NCBI GenBank assembly: GCA_001800135.1
Contig: MGUU01000010.1
Span: forward strand, 1 to 64,000
DNA length: 64,000 nt
Direction: 5' to 3'
DNA from: Elusimicrobia bacterium RIFCSPLOWO2_02_FULL_39_32
Lineage (GTDB): Bacteria; Elusimicrobiota; Elusimicrobia; 2-02-FULL-39-32
Numbering within the stretch: position 1 is the stretch's first letter; every line of letters begins with the position of its first letter. A program made the translations under genes and the position numbers. The notes below the pieces were generated by a model that saw only the letters and a program-made list of their open reading frames with translations, did not search any database and had not been told where the DNA came from. Shown one piece after another: positions 7,667 through 18,612 of this stretch.

Positions 7667-8641
7667 ATGGAAACAAAATCAGTTTCAGTTCCTGACAAGC
7701 TTTTTTTAGCCCAGCCCCGTGGTTTTTGCGCTGGGGTGGAGAGAGCTATAGAGATTGTTGAAATCGCGCTTAAAATTTATCCCCCTCCAGTCTATGTTTT
7801 TCATGAAATCGTGCATAATAGTTATGTGGTCAAGGATTTAGGCAGCCGCGGAGCTATCTTTGTAAATTCTGTAGGAGAAACTCCAGATGGTTCTGTTTTA
7901 ATTTTTTCAGCGCATGGGGTTTCGCCGGAAATTCGCGAACAAACCAAAACAAAAAAACTTAAAGTTATTGATGCCACATGTCCTTTAGTAACCAAAGTGC
8001 ATATGGAAGCGATTCTTTTTGCTAAGCAGGGCTGCACCATCCTTTTGGTGGGGCATGATGGACATGATGAAGTGATCGGCACTATGGGAGAAGCTCCGGA
8101 ACGGATTATTTTAGTGGATTCCCCCCAGGATGTGGAAAAATTGCAAGTTGAAGATCCGGAAAAAGTTGCGGTTATTACCCAAACCACTCTTTCTTTAGAT
8201 GATACACGAGACACTATTGAAGCGATTAAAAGAAAATTTCCAAAAGTAATATTTCCGCCAAAAGAAGATATTTGTTATGCCACAACTAATAGACAAACCG
8301 CTGTAAAACAGTTAACCTCGCAAGTGGATTTAATTCTTGTGATAGGCTCTGAAAATTCTTCTAATTCCAAGCGTTTGGCAGAAGTATCTCAAGATAAGGG
8401 TGTAAAAGCTTATTTGATTGATAACGTGACAAAAATCAAAAAGGAATGGTTTGTAGGCGTAAGGAACATAGGGATTACTGCTGGAGCGAGCGCTCCAGAA
8501 CATTTAGTGCAGGAAGTGATTAATTATTTTAGGGAATTAGGCGTGAAAAATATTGGAGAAATCAAAACAGTTTCTGAAAACGTCAAATTTTCTTTACCCT
8601 CAGAACTCACCCAGTTTGATCAAAAGTTAGCCAAAGTTTAA
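7667..8641 (+). CDS. ispH: 4-hydroxy-3-methylbut-2-enyl diphosphate reductase (IspH/LytB)
   Basis: Last step of the MEP pathway: reductive dehydroxylation of HMBPP to IPP and DMAPP by a cytosolic iron-sulfur enzyme. The three cluster cysteines are in RGFCAGVERA (C21), DATCPLVTKVH and EDICYATTNRQ. The conserved histidine motifs HEIVHN and GHDGHDEVIGTMGE and the SAHGVSP loop are present. Length 324 aa is normal for the family. It is monocistronic with its own promoter at 7614-7642 and is convergent with nadA. Its presence shows that isoprenoids are made by the MEP route. Confidence 0.97.
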   Translation: METKSVSVPDKLFLAQPRGFCAGVERAIEIVEIALKIYPPPVYVFHEIVHNSYVVKDLGSRGAIFVNSVGETPDGSVLIFSAHGVSPEIREQTKTKKLKVIDATCPLVTKVHMEAILFAKQGCTILLVGHDGHDEVIGTMGEAPERIILVDSPQDVEKLQVEDPEKVAVITQTTLSLDDTRDTIEAIKRKFPKVIFPPKEDICYATTNRQTAVKQLTSQVDLILVIGSENSSNSKRLAEVSQDKGVKAYLIDNVTKIKKEWFVGVRNIGITAGASAPEHLVQEVINYFRELGVKNIGEIKTVSENVKFSLPSELTQFDQKLAKV

Positions 8642-8659
8642 ACCAATCTTTTTTCTTTC

Positions 8660-8697
8660 CCCTTTGTCCCCAGCGAAGTTGAGGGGCAAGGCCAAGG
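8660..8697. terminator. Possible bidirectional terminator between ispH and nadA
   Basis: An imperfect hairpin, CCTTTGTCCCC with GGGGCAAGG (one bulged base on the left arm), lies between the convergent genes, followed on the plus strand by GTTTTTATTTT and preceded by a T-rich run. The position fits a shared terminator; the stem is imperfect. Confidence 0.35.
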
Positions 8698-8722
8698 GAG
8701 TTTTTATTTTCTAATATTCGGG

Positions 8723-9661
8723 TTATTGTATTTGCATCATTCTTTCTAATGCGATGCGGGCTTTTAGCGCAATCTCCTCAGGCACTTTAACCTCATAAAC
8801 TAAATCCTCTAAAGACCAAAGAACTTTTTCTAATGTATTTTTTTTCATGAACTCGCAGGCCGCTTCTTGGGCTGCGGGGTAAAATGTTTTTAATGGATTT
8901 TCTTTTTTTAAACGGTGTAAAATTCCTGTTTCCGTGGCAATAATAAATTCTTTTGCGTTAGATTCTTTTGCGCGTTTTAATATTCCATCTGTAGAAAGAA
9001 TACGGTCTGCAATTTTCATGCAGGCGGTTAAGCAGCCGCATTCAGGGTGCATAAGAAACTCAGCTTGAGGGTGTTCTTTTTTTAGATCAAAGATAGGTTC
9101 TGGCCGAATGCGCAGATGTGTGTGGCAGGAACCATTCCAAAGATGAATTTTCCTATCTGTTTTTGTGCGCAGCCATTGACCTAAATACATGTCTGGAATA
9201 AAAAGAATCTCTTTATCTTTTGGCAGAGACTCCACTACTTTTAGAGCGTTGCTGGAAGTGCAGCAAATATCAGATTCAGCTTTTACCGCAGCAGAAGTGT
9301 TGACATAAGCTACCACCACCGCATTAGTAAACTCTTTTTTCCATTCTACTAGCTGATCTTTGGTAATACATTCTGCTAAAGAACAACCTGCTTCCAAATC
9401 CGGAACAAGAATTTTTTTGTTGGGGCTAAGCAAGGCTGCGGATTCTGCCATAAAATGAACACCGCATACTAAAATAGTAGAAGCTATAGTTTGGGCTCCG
9501 TATCTAGCCATGGCCAAAGAATCCCCGACAAAGTCAGCAATGTCTTGAATTTCCCCCGCTTGATAATTGTGCGCCACAATGACAGCATCCCGAACTTTCT
9601 TTAGTTCATCAATTTTTTCTACAAGAGTTGTTTCAGTTTTAAGGCTCATGGTTTTATCCAA
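8723..9661 (-). CDS. nadA: Quinolinate synthase (NadA)
   Basis: Condenses iminoaspartate with dihydroxyacetone phosphate to quinolinate in de novo NAD synthesis. The 312-aa product has AHNYQAGEIQDIADFVGDS near the N-terminus, the cluster cysteine in VCGVHFMAES, then PDLEAGCSLAE, the second cysteine region CCTSSNA, and HPECGC for the third 4Fe-4S ligand. The start overlaps the stop of the upstream PHP gene by 8 bp; an alternative ATG lies at residue 5. No nadB or nadC is in the window. It is the last gene of the apparent thiC-PHP-nadA transcript. Confidence 0.95.
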   Translation of the reverse strand: MDKTMSLKTETTLVEKIDELKKVRDAVIVAHNYQAGEIQDIADFVGDSLAMARYGAQTIASTILVCGVHFMAESAALLSPNKKILVPDLEAGCSLAECITKDQLVEWKKEFTNAVVVAYVNTSAAVKAESDICCTSSNALKVVESLPKDKEILFIPDMYLGQWLRTKTDRKIHLWNGSCHTHLRIRPEPIFDLKKEHPQAEFLMHPECGCLTACMKIADRILSTDGILKRAKESNAKEFIIATETGILHRLKKENPLKTFYPAAQEAACEFMKKNTLEKVLWSLEDLVYEVKVPEEIALKARIALERMMQIQ

Positions 9662-10475
9662 ACAATTTTTGTTTTCTATTACAAAGCTTTTCCACTGAAT
9701 CTAAAGGCACTTCATTTTGTCCTAATCCTTCATGTCCTGAACCAGGACCATGATAATCTGATCCGCCTGTGGTTACAAGGTCATGCTTTTTTGCCAGTTC
9801 CACAAAAGCTTTAATCTGTTCTGGGCTATGTTTTGGATAATAGGCTTCTATTCCTTGCAGGCCCAATTTTGCTAAAGCTAAAATAGTTGCTTCAGAAACA
9901 TAATAACCCGGATGCGCAATCACTGGGATTCCTTTTGCCAAAAGAATAGCTTCAATCGCTTTCTGGGGTGTAGGGCCTTCATAAAAAACATAGGCTGGTT
10001 TTCCTTTGCTTAAATATTTGTCAAAGGCTTCTTGTCTGGAAAAAACAACCCCTTTTTCTTTTAGCTTGTCAGCAATAAAAGGTCTGCCTATGGCAGCAGA
10101 GCCTTCTTTGGTATCAAAATCCGATAAAGAAATTTTAATGCCCATATGTTTTAACTTTTCCAACATAGCTTGAGACCTTTTAGCCCTTATTTCTCTATGA
10201 TAAGTTAATACTTTTTGAAATTCTTCATTCGTTTGATCTATAAAATAACCCAAAATATGAACAGAATTCGACTCTTGAGTGTTGATTTCCACAGCAGAGA
10301 TAATTTCCATATTAAGTTCTTTAGCTTTATTGATAGCGCTGAATAAACCGCCGGTGGTATCATGATCTGAAAGAGCAAGATGCGTAATTTGAAGCTCATG
10401 CGCTTTGGCAATCAATTCATCTGGTTCCAAAGTGCCGTCAGAATAAGTGGAGTGTGTGTGGAGATCTACTTTCAT
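9654..10475 (-). CDS. PHP-domain phosphoesterase (TrpH/RNase AM-like)
   Basis: The 273-aa protein begins MKVDLHTHSTYSDGTLEP, the first PHP metal-binding motif, followed by LALSDHDTTGG, EINTQESNSVHILGYF, VIAHPGYY and VTTGGSDYHG, which supply the remaining metal ligands. Relatives hydrolyse nucleoside 3',5'-bisphosphates or act as 5'-3' RNA exonucleases. The substrate here cannot be decided from sequence. It lies between thiC and nadA, overlapping the latter. Confidence 0.85.
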   Translation of the reverse strand: MKVDLHTHSTYSDGTLEPDELIAKAHELQITHLALSDHDTTGGLFSAINKAKELNMEIISAVEINTQESNSVHILGYFIDQTNEEFQKVLTYHREIRAKRSQAMLEKLKHMGIKISLSDFDTKEGSAAIGRPFIADKLKEKGVVFSRQEAFDKYLSKGKPAYVFYEGPTPQKAIEAILLAKGIPVIAHPGYYVSEATILALAKLGLQGIEAYYPKHSPEQIKAFVELAKKHDLVTTGGSDYHGPGSGHEGLGQNEVPLDSVEKLCNRKQKLFG

Positions 10476-10517
10476 TGGAATTGGAGAGTTTTAATTTTAA
10501 GCTGCTCTAATTTTTTG

Positions 10518-12449
<1,932 letters not shown>

Positions 12450-12458
12450 TTAAAAATA

Positions 12459-12486
12459 ATTATATCATACCCGACTTTTTTTTCAA
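12459..12486 (-). promoter_or_regulatory. Strong sigma70-type promoter of thiC
   Basis: Minus strand: -35 TTGAAA (12486-12481), 16-bp spacer, extended -10 TGATATAAT with TATAAT at 12464-12459. Confidence 0.65.
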
Positions 12487-12521
12487 GTATTTAACTTCTG
12501 GGCTGCCCCATCTTCTTTTTT

Positions 12522-13946
12522 TTAAGGCTCTTGTATAATTTTTTTTGCCAGAGTTAGGGCTTCTTCTTGACTATGGATTTCACCCAAAATTGTAGCTTCC
12601 TCCACCTCTTTTAAAATGCGTCCAATCAAAGGGCCAGGAGCAAGAGCTAAATGTTCCATAATAATTTTTCCATTGATCAGTTTAGGTTTTTTATCAACTT
12701 CTTCCAGCTCTTTTTCATAGTGCCAGCGGATTAAATCCTTTACCACTTTTTCATGTGGATCCTTATTTTGGCCTCGTTCCTCTGGAGTAAGATAGGTGTA
12801 GCGGTCTGCCAAAGAAACAATTAAAGCAGGGAGTGCGCTGTTTTTTAAGTCTCTAAAAAATCTGAATTTTGCTTTGTCGCTTAAAGTTGGAGCATGGGCA
12901 AGCCCGCCGGGCCTCATGTGGCTAAGCACCATTTGTGATAAATGACGGGATGCATTAAAACTAAAGCGAAGTCTCTGGCTGATGAGAGAAGTGATTTTAG
13001 CCCCAATATTTTGATGTTCATAAAATCTTAGCCTGCCATTGACGATTTTTGCGGTGGGAGCTTTACCCACATCATGTAAGAGCGTCCCCATCTTCATCAA
13101 AGTGGCCATGGGGTGAGAATCTAAACCCTGCTCTTCAAATAAAAGTTTTTTTAGTTTTTCCTGATCTTCTTGAAATTCGTTTTGCAGATTTTCTAAAATC
13201 CATTCCAAACATGCCACGGCGTCTAAACAATGTCCCCAGACTCCTTTCCCAGGATAATAGTCCAGAGCGCAGTTTCTATTTGGGTCGCTCTCTGGAATAA
13301 TCTGAGAGATTAGGCCAGCTTGGTCTAATTCAACTAGATAGGGATAAGAATGGGGAGTATCTAAAAGCAGCAGAAGCTCTTCTCGAACTCTTTCTTCCGC
13401 AACATTTAAAATTTTTTCCTTATTTTTTTTTATGGTTTCTAAAGTCAATGGCTCAATTTTAAAGTTAAGCTGGGCCGCAATTCTAAAAGCTCTTAATAAT
13501 CTTAAAGGGTCGTCCTCATATATTTTTTCATGGATTTGGCGCACTTTCTTTTCTTTAATATCCCTTTTCCCTTCATAAGGATCCATCAAAGTGTTTCCCT
13601 GTTCCATGTTTTTTGCCAGAGCATTGATAGAAAAATCCCTTAGAGAAAGATCTTCTTCAATGGTTGCTCCTTTAAACCTTGCAAAATCTAGCTGCAGTCC
13701 ATTGTCTAAAACCATGCGGTAAATTTCCCGCTCTTCTTTTAAGGCAAAAAAAGAACTTTTTAGCTCTTTACTTACTTTTTCCGCTATTTTTTTGGGATCA
13801 GAGGAAATGGCAAAATCTAGATCTTTGGTTTTACGGTTTAGTTCCTGATCGCGCAAATAGCCGCCCACAAGGAAACATTCTATTTTTTCTTTTTGCGCGA
13901 ACTTTTGGACAAGGGCAAGGATTTCATATATTTCAAGGCTAGTCAT
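12522..13946 (-). CDS. cca: CCA-adding tRNA nucleotidyltransferase / poly(A) polymerase family with HD domain
   Basis: This 474-aa class II nucleotidyltransferase has LVGGYLRDQ with the DLDF metal motif (residues ~25-46), the ARFKGATIEEDLSLRDFSINALA region, and the RNA-binding stretch DDPLRLLRAFRIAAQLNF. A C-terminal HD domain (TLLHDVGKAP at ~290) could add phosphatase or phosphodiesterase activity. It adds or repairs the tRNA 3' CCA; one of the two tRNA-Gly genes here lacks an encoded CCA. The start overlaps the stop of the upstream receiver-domain gene by 8 bp, implying coupling. Poly(A) polymerase is the alternative specificity and cannot be excluded. Confidence 0.88.
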   Translation of the reverse strand: MTSLEIYEILALVQKFAQKEKIECFLVGGYLRDQELNRKTKDLDFAISSDPKKIAEKVSKELKSSFFALKEEREIYRMVLDNGLQLDFARFKGATIEEDLSLRDFSINALAKNMEQGNTLMDPYEGKRDIKEKKVRQIHEKIYEDDPLRLLRAFRIAAQLNFKIEPLTLETIKKNKEKILNVAEERVREELLLLLDTPHSYPYLVELDQAGLISQIIPESDPNRNCALDYYPGKGVWGHCLDAVACLEWILENLQNEFQEDQEKLKKLLFEEQGLDSHPMATLMKMGTLLHDVGKAPTAKIVNGRLRFYEHQNIGAKITSLISQRLRFSFNASRHLSQMVLSHMRPGGLAHAPTLSDKAKFRFFRDLKNSALPALIVSLADRYTYLTPEERGQNKDPHEKVVKDLIRWHYEKELEEVDKKPKLINGKIIMEHLALAPGPLIGRILKEVEEATILGEIHSQEEALTLAKKIIQEP

Positions 13947-14328
13947 TTAGCATCTCTTCTAGGTCTAAGATCGCTTCTACTTTTTTAATTAATTTTTTAA
14001 AAATAACCGGCTTAATCACAAAGGCTTGCGCCCCATAATGAAAACTTTTCTCCACATCTCCCACATTATCTTTTGCAGTGCACATGATCACAGGAATGGA
14101 GGAGCTTAGAGGATTAGATTTAATTTTTTTTAAAACTTCCCATCCATCCATTTTAGGCATCACAACATCCAAAATAATGAGTTCCGGCCTATTTTTTTGA
14201 ATTTCCCTTAAAGCCTCTTCTCCGCTGTAGCAGCATGCGGTATCAAATTGTTCTTTAGGAAAATTCATTTTCATTAAATCAGCTAAGGGATGATCATCTT
14301 CGATAATTAAAATTTTATGTTTGTCCAT
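13939..14328 (-). CDS. Stand-alone response-regulator receiver domain
   Basis: The 129-aa CheY-like protein has the acidic pair D11/D12, phosphoacceptor D54 in LIILDVVMPKMDGWEV, T84 in IMCTAKDN and K106 in FVIKPV. There is no output domain. No histidine kinase gene is nearby, so the partner is unknown. It overlaps cca, an unusual partner, and may simply share its transcript. Confidence 0.92.
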   Translation of the reverse strand: MDKHKILIIEDDHPLADLMKMNFPKEQFDTACCYSGEEALREIQKNRPELIILDVVMPKMDGWEVLKKIKSNPLSSSIPVIMCTAKDNVGDVEKSFHYGAQAFVIKPVIFKKLIKKVEAILDLEEMLND

Positions 14329-14409
14329 ATTTTATTCCGCCTTGTTATGTTAGTTTATGTTAATTCAAATAATTTTCTTAGATTTTTTATTTGATCAGCA
14401 TCTTCTTTT

Positions 14410-15948
14410 TTATCTAATTTTTTTAAGTTCTTTCTTTAAAATTTTTTGTAGAGCATTTTTAGGCAATTCTTTTCTTATTTCAATATCTCTTGGCCTTTTG
14501 TAAGGAGGAAGCTTTTCTTGGCAGAGTTTTATCAGTTCAGACTTATCTAAGGTTTGGTTTTCTTTTAGCACCACAAAAGCTTTAACGGTTTCATCCCCTT
14601 CTGTATTGGGAATTCCAACCACCGCGGCTTCTGCCACAGCAGGGTGGCTGAGCAGCGCTTCTTCCACCTGAATAGAAAAAACTTTTAAGCCTTTAACAAT
14701 GATCATATCTTTAATTCTATCTTTAATAAAAATAAAGCCTTCAGAATCTATCATTCCCACATCTCCGGTTTTAAACCACCCATCTTTTGTAAAAGCCTCT
14801 TTTGTAGCTTGCTCTTCTTTATAATAGCCTTGCATGATATTTGGACCCTGAATACATATTTCTCCTTCCTCTCCTATTTTTAGTTCCTCTTCATTTTCAT
14901 TTATAATTTTTATTTTTACGTCAGGAATGGGTCTCCCCACGCTTCCTGGTTTTCTCTGATCCAAACTATTGGCAGAAACTACAGGGCTGGTCTCAGAAAG
15001 ACCATAACCTTCTAATAAAGGGATCCCAAATTTTGTTTCAAATTTTTCTTGCACTTCTTTAGACAATGGCGCTGCTCCAGAAATACAGAATTTAACAGTT
15101 CTAAAAAAAAGATATTTAAGAATCCATTTTTTGACGCCTTTGGCCTGTTCTGCCAGCAAAGCAAAAATTTGCGGCACAGCGGCAAAAACAGTTATTTTTT
15201 CTTTGGAGAGAAGTTTTAGCCATGGCTTAGGGGGCCGAATCGCTTCCACAATAACAATAGGGCAGCCTAAATAAAGAGGGATCAGCACATTCGTTGTCCA
15301 TGCAAAGACATGAAACATGGGCAAAAGGCAAATGAATCGCTCTTTTTTTGTTAACCCTAAGGCTTGAATAGAGCCCAACGCGTTAGAGATAAGATTTTTG
15401 TGAGAGAGCATCACCCCCTTAGATTTACCAGTGGTGCCAGAGGTATAAAGGATTAGAGCTGTTTTTTCTGGATCAGAAACTATTTTTATTTCTTTAGAGG
15501 TTTCTTTAAGCAGTTCAGAAAATGGGACAATGTCTGGACGATTTTGAGTTGAAGGCACAAGATCAGTTACCCAAATGGTTTTAAGTTCTGCGCACTGTTT
15601 TTTTGCTTTTAAGATTTCTGGCAAAAAACCGGATTGTGTCACTAAACCACAAGCCCCAACATGGGACAAGATATAAGCTATTTCTTCATTTTTAAGGAAA
15701 AAATTAATGGGTACTGCGGTTGCGCCTAAGCAAGTAAGAGCAAAAGCAGTAAAAATAAATTCAGGAGAATTTTTTAAAAGAAGCCCTACTTTATCCCCTT
15801 CTTGAATGCCTAAGGTAGATAAATTGGCAGCCACCTTTATGATGGTTTGATACAGTTCCTGATAGGGTGTGCTTTTGTCTGCAAAAAATAGAGCTTTTTT
15901 TTCGCTATTTTTTGCAGCGCTTTCTTTTAATAATTGTCCAAGGGTCAT
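14410..15948 (-). CDS. AMP-dependent acyl-CoA synthetase/ligase (long-chain fatty acid type)
   Basis: This 512-aa ANL-superfamily enzyme activates a carboxylic acid with ATP and CoA. Motifs are ILYTSGTTGKSKGVMLSH (P-loop-like A3), GYGLSETSPVV (A5), KTGDVGMIDSEGFIFIKDR (A7/A8), KDMIIVKGLKVF, and the C-terminal catalytic lysine region KNALQKILKKEL. The size and motif set fit FadD-like ligases. It starts 8 bp downstream of the oppF stop and probably belongs to the same directon, so it may act on acids derived from imported peptides or lipids, although this is only context. Confidence 0.9.
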   Translation of the reverse strand: MTLGQLLKESAAKNSEKKALFFADKSTPYQELYQTIIKVAANLSTLGIQEGDKVGLLLKNSPEFIFTAFALTCLGATAVPINFFLKNEEIAYILSHVGACGLVTQSGFLPEILKAKKQCAELKTIWVTDLVPSTQNRPDIVPFSELLKETSKEIKIVSDPEKTALILYTSGTTGKSKGVMLSHKNLISNALGSIQALGLTKKERFICLLPMFHVFAWTTNVLIPLYLGCPIVIVEAIRPPKPWLKLLSKEKITVFAAVPQIFALLAEQAKGVKKWILKYLFFRTVKFCISGAAPLSKEVQEKFETKFGIPLLEGYGLSETSPVVSANSLDQRKPGSVGRPIPDVKIKIINENEEELKIGEEGEICIQGPNIMQGYYKEEQATKEAFTKDGWFKTGDVGMIDSEGFIFIKDRIKDMIIVKGLKVFSIQVEEALLSHPAVAEAAVVGIPNTEGDETVKAFVVLKENQTLDKSELIKLCQEKLPPYKRPRDIEIRKELPKNALQKILKKELKKIR

Positions 15949-15956
15949 GGTTTTTA

Positions 15957-16739
15957 TTATATCTCTAACAAAGGCACAGATGATAGAAGATTTTTTGTGT
16001 AAGCTTCTTTTGGATCATTAAAGATCTGTTCACTGAAGCCTTGTTCCACTATCTCTCCATTTTTTATCACCATCACTTTGTCTGACATTTGCTGCACAAT
16101 AGAAAGATCATGCGCAATTAACAGATAGGAAATGCCAAAATTTTTGTTTAGGTCCATTAAGAGGTTCAAAATCTGGGCTTGGATAGAAAGGTCTAATGCG
16201 GATACTGGTTCATCCGCAATAATTAGTTTTGGCTGCATGGCTAAAGCTCTGGCAATCGCGATTCTTTGCCTTTGACCTCCGGAAAATTGGTGAGGATAAT
16301 CGTTCAGCAGCGCTTGCGGCAGCCCTACTGCATCCAGAAGATTTTTTACTTCTTTTAAAAGCTCTTCTTTCTTGTATAAATTTTTGGATTGTGCAAGAGC
16401 TTCTTTTAAAATAAAACCTATGGAAAGTTTTGGGTTTAAGGATGCGAACGGATCCTGAAAAATAGTTTGCACAGTTTGCGCCCGGGTTTTCAGTTCCAGC
16501 AGTTCTGCTTTTTCCCCTTCAAAATATATTTCTCCGGAAGAGCTTTGAATCAAACCCTGAATCATGCGGCCTATGGTGGATTTCCCGCTGCCAGATTCCC
16601 CCACCAAAGAGACAATTTCTCCTTTTTCAATTGTAAAAGAGACATTTTTTACAGCCTCAATAAAGCCCTGTTTTTTAAAAATTCCTCTTTCAACTGAAAA
16701 GCGTTTAACAAGATTTTTAACTTCTAATAAACTTTTCAT
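15957..16739 (-). CDS. oppF: Oligopeptide ABC transporter ATP-binding protein (OppF-like)
   Basis: The 260-aa ATPase has Walker A GESGSGKST (~residue 45), FQDPFASLNP Q-loop, signature FSGGQRQRIAIARAL, Walker B LIIADEP and switch LIAHDL. It lacks most of the C-terminal oligopeptide/HPY extension found in OppD. The ATG overlaps the oppD stop by 4 bp. With OppD it would energise peptide import through OppBC. Confidence 0.9.
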   Translation of the reverse strand: MKSLLEVKNLVKRFSVERGIFKKQGFIEAVKNVSFTIEKGEIVSLVGESGSGKSTIGRMIQGLIQSSSGEIYFEGEKAELLELKTRAQTVQTIFQDPFASLNPKLSIGFILKEALAQSKNLYKKEELLKEVKNLLDAVGLPQALLNDYPHQFSGGQRQRIAIARALAMQPKLIIADEPVSALDLSIQAQILNLLMDLNKNFGISYLLIAHDLSIVQQMSDKVMVIKNGEIVEQGFSEQIFNDPKEAYTKNLLSSVPLLEI

Positions 16740-17707
16740 GAAAATGGCGCTAAATCACAACTTATTTTTCTATTGAACTTTTTTAGTTCTCTTAAAAGAG
16801 GAACTTTTTTTTTGCATTCTTCAATCGCTTTAGGACAACGCGGGTGAAAGATACAGCCAGATGGGAGAGAAGAAAGGTCAGGCGGGCTGCCGGGAATCAC
16901 AGGCAATTTTTCTTTCTTAAAGCTTTTCCGAGGCAATGATTTTAGCAGTGATTGAGTATAAGGATGTTGCGGATTTTTTAGAATTTCTTGTGTAGATCCT
17001 TCTTCCACAATTTCCCCGCCATAGAGAACCGCTAGTTTTTGAGTGTAAAGCCCAATAAGCCCAAAGTGATGCGTAATAAAAAGAATTGAAATCTTTAAAT
17101 TTTTTTGTAGTTTCATAAGAAGTTCCATAATCTCTTTTTGCACAGTCACATCCAAAGCAGTGGTGGGTTCATCGCAAATAAGAAGTTTTGGACGATTGGC
17201 TAATGCCATGGCGATCATGGCTCTTTGCCTTTGTCCTCCGGAAATCTGATGAGGATAAGAGTTGTAAATTCGTTCTGTTTCTTTAAGCTGCACTTCTTCT
17301 AACAAAGAAAATATTTTTTCTTTTAACTGCAAAGAGCTTGTTTTTAAAGAATGAGTTAGGATGTTTTCTTCAATCTGTTTTCCTATGGGGATCACAGGGT
17401 TTAAGGAGGTAAAAGGATCCTGGAAAATAATAGCGATCTCCTTGCCCCGAATTTGCCGAATCTTTTCAGGTTCCATTTGTAATAGTTCCTTGCCTTCAAA
17501 AAATATTTCTCCATGAGTGATCTTGCCTTCATTGGCGGGAATCAGTCGTAAAATAGAATGAGCCACACTGCTTTTCCCACAGCCAGATTCCCCCACTAAC
17601 CCTAAGGTTTCTTCTTTATCTAAAGTAAGTGAAACATCCCTTAAGGCAGAGATTATTTTCTTGCCTCGAACATATTGCAAAGAAAGATTTTTAATTTCTA
17701 GTAACAT
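16736..17707 (-). CDS. oppD: Oligopeptide ABC transporter ATP-binding protein (OppD-like)
   Basis: The protein has Walker A GESGCGKSS, FQDPFTSLNP, signature ISGGQRQRAMIAMAL, Walker B LLICDEP and FITHHFG. The C-terminal extension carries GCIFHPRCPKAIEEC, the Cys-rich motif of OppD/DppD proteins that can hold an iron-sulfur cluster. I prefer ATG at 17707 (MLLEIKNLSLQY), where family members begin, over the upstream TTG at 17731. The oppC stop lies 70 bp upstream. Confidence 0.9.
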   Translation of the reverse strand: MLLEIKNLSLQYVRGKKIISALRDVSLTLDKEETLGLVGESGCGKSSVAHSILRLIPANEGKITHGEIFFEGKELLQMEPEKIRQIRGKEIAIIFQDPFTSLNPVIPIGKQIEENILTHSLKTSSLQLKEKIFSLLEEVQLKETERIYNSYPHQISGGQRQRAMIAMALANRPKLLICDEPTTALDVTVQKEIMELLMKLQKNLKISILFITHHFGLIGLYTQKLAVLYGGEIVEEGSTQEILKNPQHPYTQSLLKSLPRKSFKKEKLPVIPGSPPDLSSLPSGCIFHPRCPKAIEECKKKVPLLRELKKFNRKISCDLAPFS

Positions 17708-17777
17708 ATCTGAAAGCGTTGCGCTTATCAAATCCTCATATTAAAATGTGGGATAGGATAGCCATAGGTTCCCGCAT

Positions 17778-18611
17778 TTAATTCTGACTCCTTGGATCTA
17801 AAATATCTCTTAAACCCTCGCCTAAAAGATTAAACGCAAGAACTGTAAATAAAATGCAAAGCCCGGGAAATAAAGAAAGCCACCATGCAAAGTGAATATA
17901 ATCTTTTCCTGTGGTAAGAATATTCCCCCAGGAAGGGATGGGAGGCTGGACTCCTAAACCTAAAAAAGAAAGAGAAGATTCAATTAAAATAGCATTGCCT
18001 ACTCCAAGAGTGGCGCTAACTAAAATGGGAGCAGAAACATTGGGAAGCAGATGGAAAAATAGAATTTTTGGAGTAGAAAGCCCCAGAGATTTTGCCGCCA
18101 GGATAAATTCTCTTTCTTTAAAAGAAAGGGTTTCTCCTCTTACTAAACGCGCGAGGCCTGTCCATGAAGTAAAACCAATCACAATCATGACATTGAGAAT
18201 ATTTGGCTCTAAAAAAGCAATGACCATTAAAATAAGAAAAAAAGTTGGGAAACATAGCAATATGTCCACAATTCGCATGAGGGTGGAATCTATCCATTTT
18301 CCAAAATAGCCGGAAACAAGGCCAATGAATGTGCCAAATAAAGTAGCAATAGAAACAGCCACAAATCCTACTGTAAGAGAAATCCTAGAGCCATAAATTA
18401 ATCGGGAAAAAAGATCTCTTCCTAAATCATCTGTGCCTAGTAGATGCAGAATTGAAGGGGATTGGAGACGTTCAAGCAAATTTTGTTCTAAAGGAGCATA
18501 GGGGACAATAAAAGGAGAAAAAAGAGCAAGGCTGCTTAAAATAAAAATAAAAGAGATTCCCCAGAGCGCGAATTTGTTTTGGATAAAACGTTTGATATAG
18601 AGTTTTAGCAT
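17778..18611 (-). CDS. oppC: Oligopeptide ABC transporter permease (OppC-like)
   Basis: This 277-aa inner-membrane permease has an N-terminal helix (FALWGISFIFILSSLALF), the periplasmic LGTDDLGRDLFSRLIYGSRISL motif region of DppC/OppC proteins, and five further helices including the EAA loop (REFILAAKSLGLSTPKILFFHLLPN) that contacts the ATPases. It begins 1 bp from the oppB stop. Confidence 0.93.
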   Translation of the reverse strand: MLKLYIKRFIQNKFALWGISFIFILSSLALFSPFIVPYAPLEQNLLERLQSPSILHLLGTDDLGRDLFSRLIYGSRISLTVGFVAVSIATLFGTFIGLVSGYFGKWIDSTLMRIVDILLCFPTFFLILMVIAFLEPNILNVMIVIGFTSWTGLARLVRGETLSFKEREFILAAKSLGLSTPKILFFHLLPNVSAPILVSATLGVGNAILIESSLSFLGLGVQPPIPSWGNILTTGKDYIHFAWWLSLFPGLCILFTVLAFNLLGEGLRDILDPRSQN

Positions 18612-18612
18612 T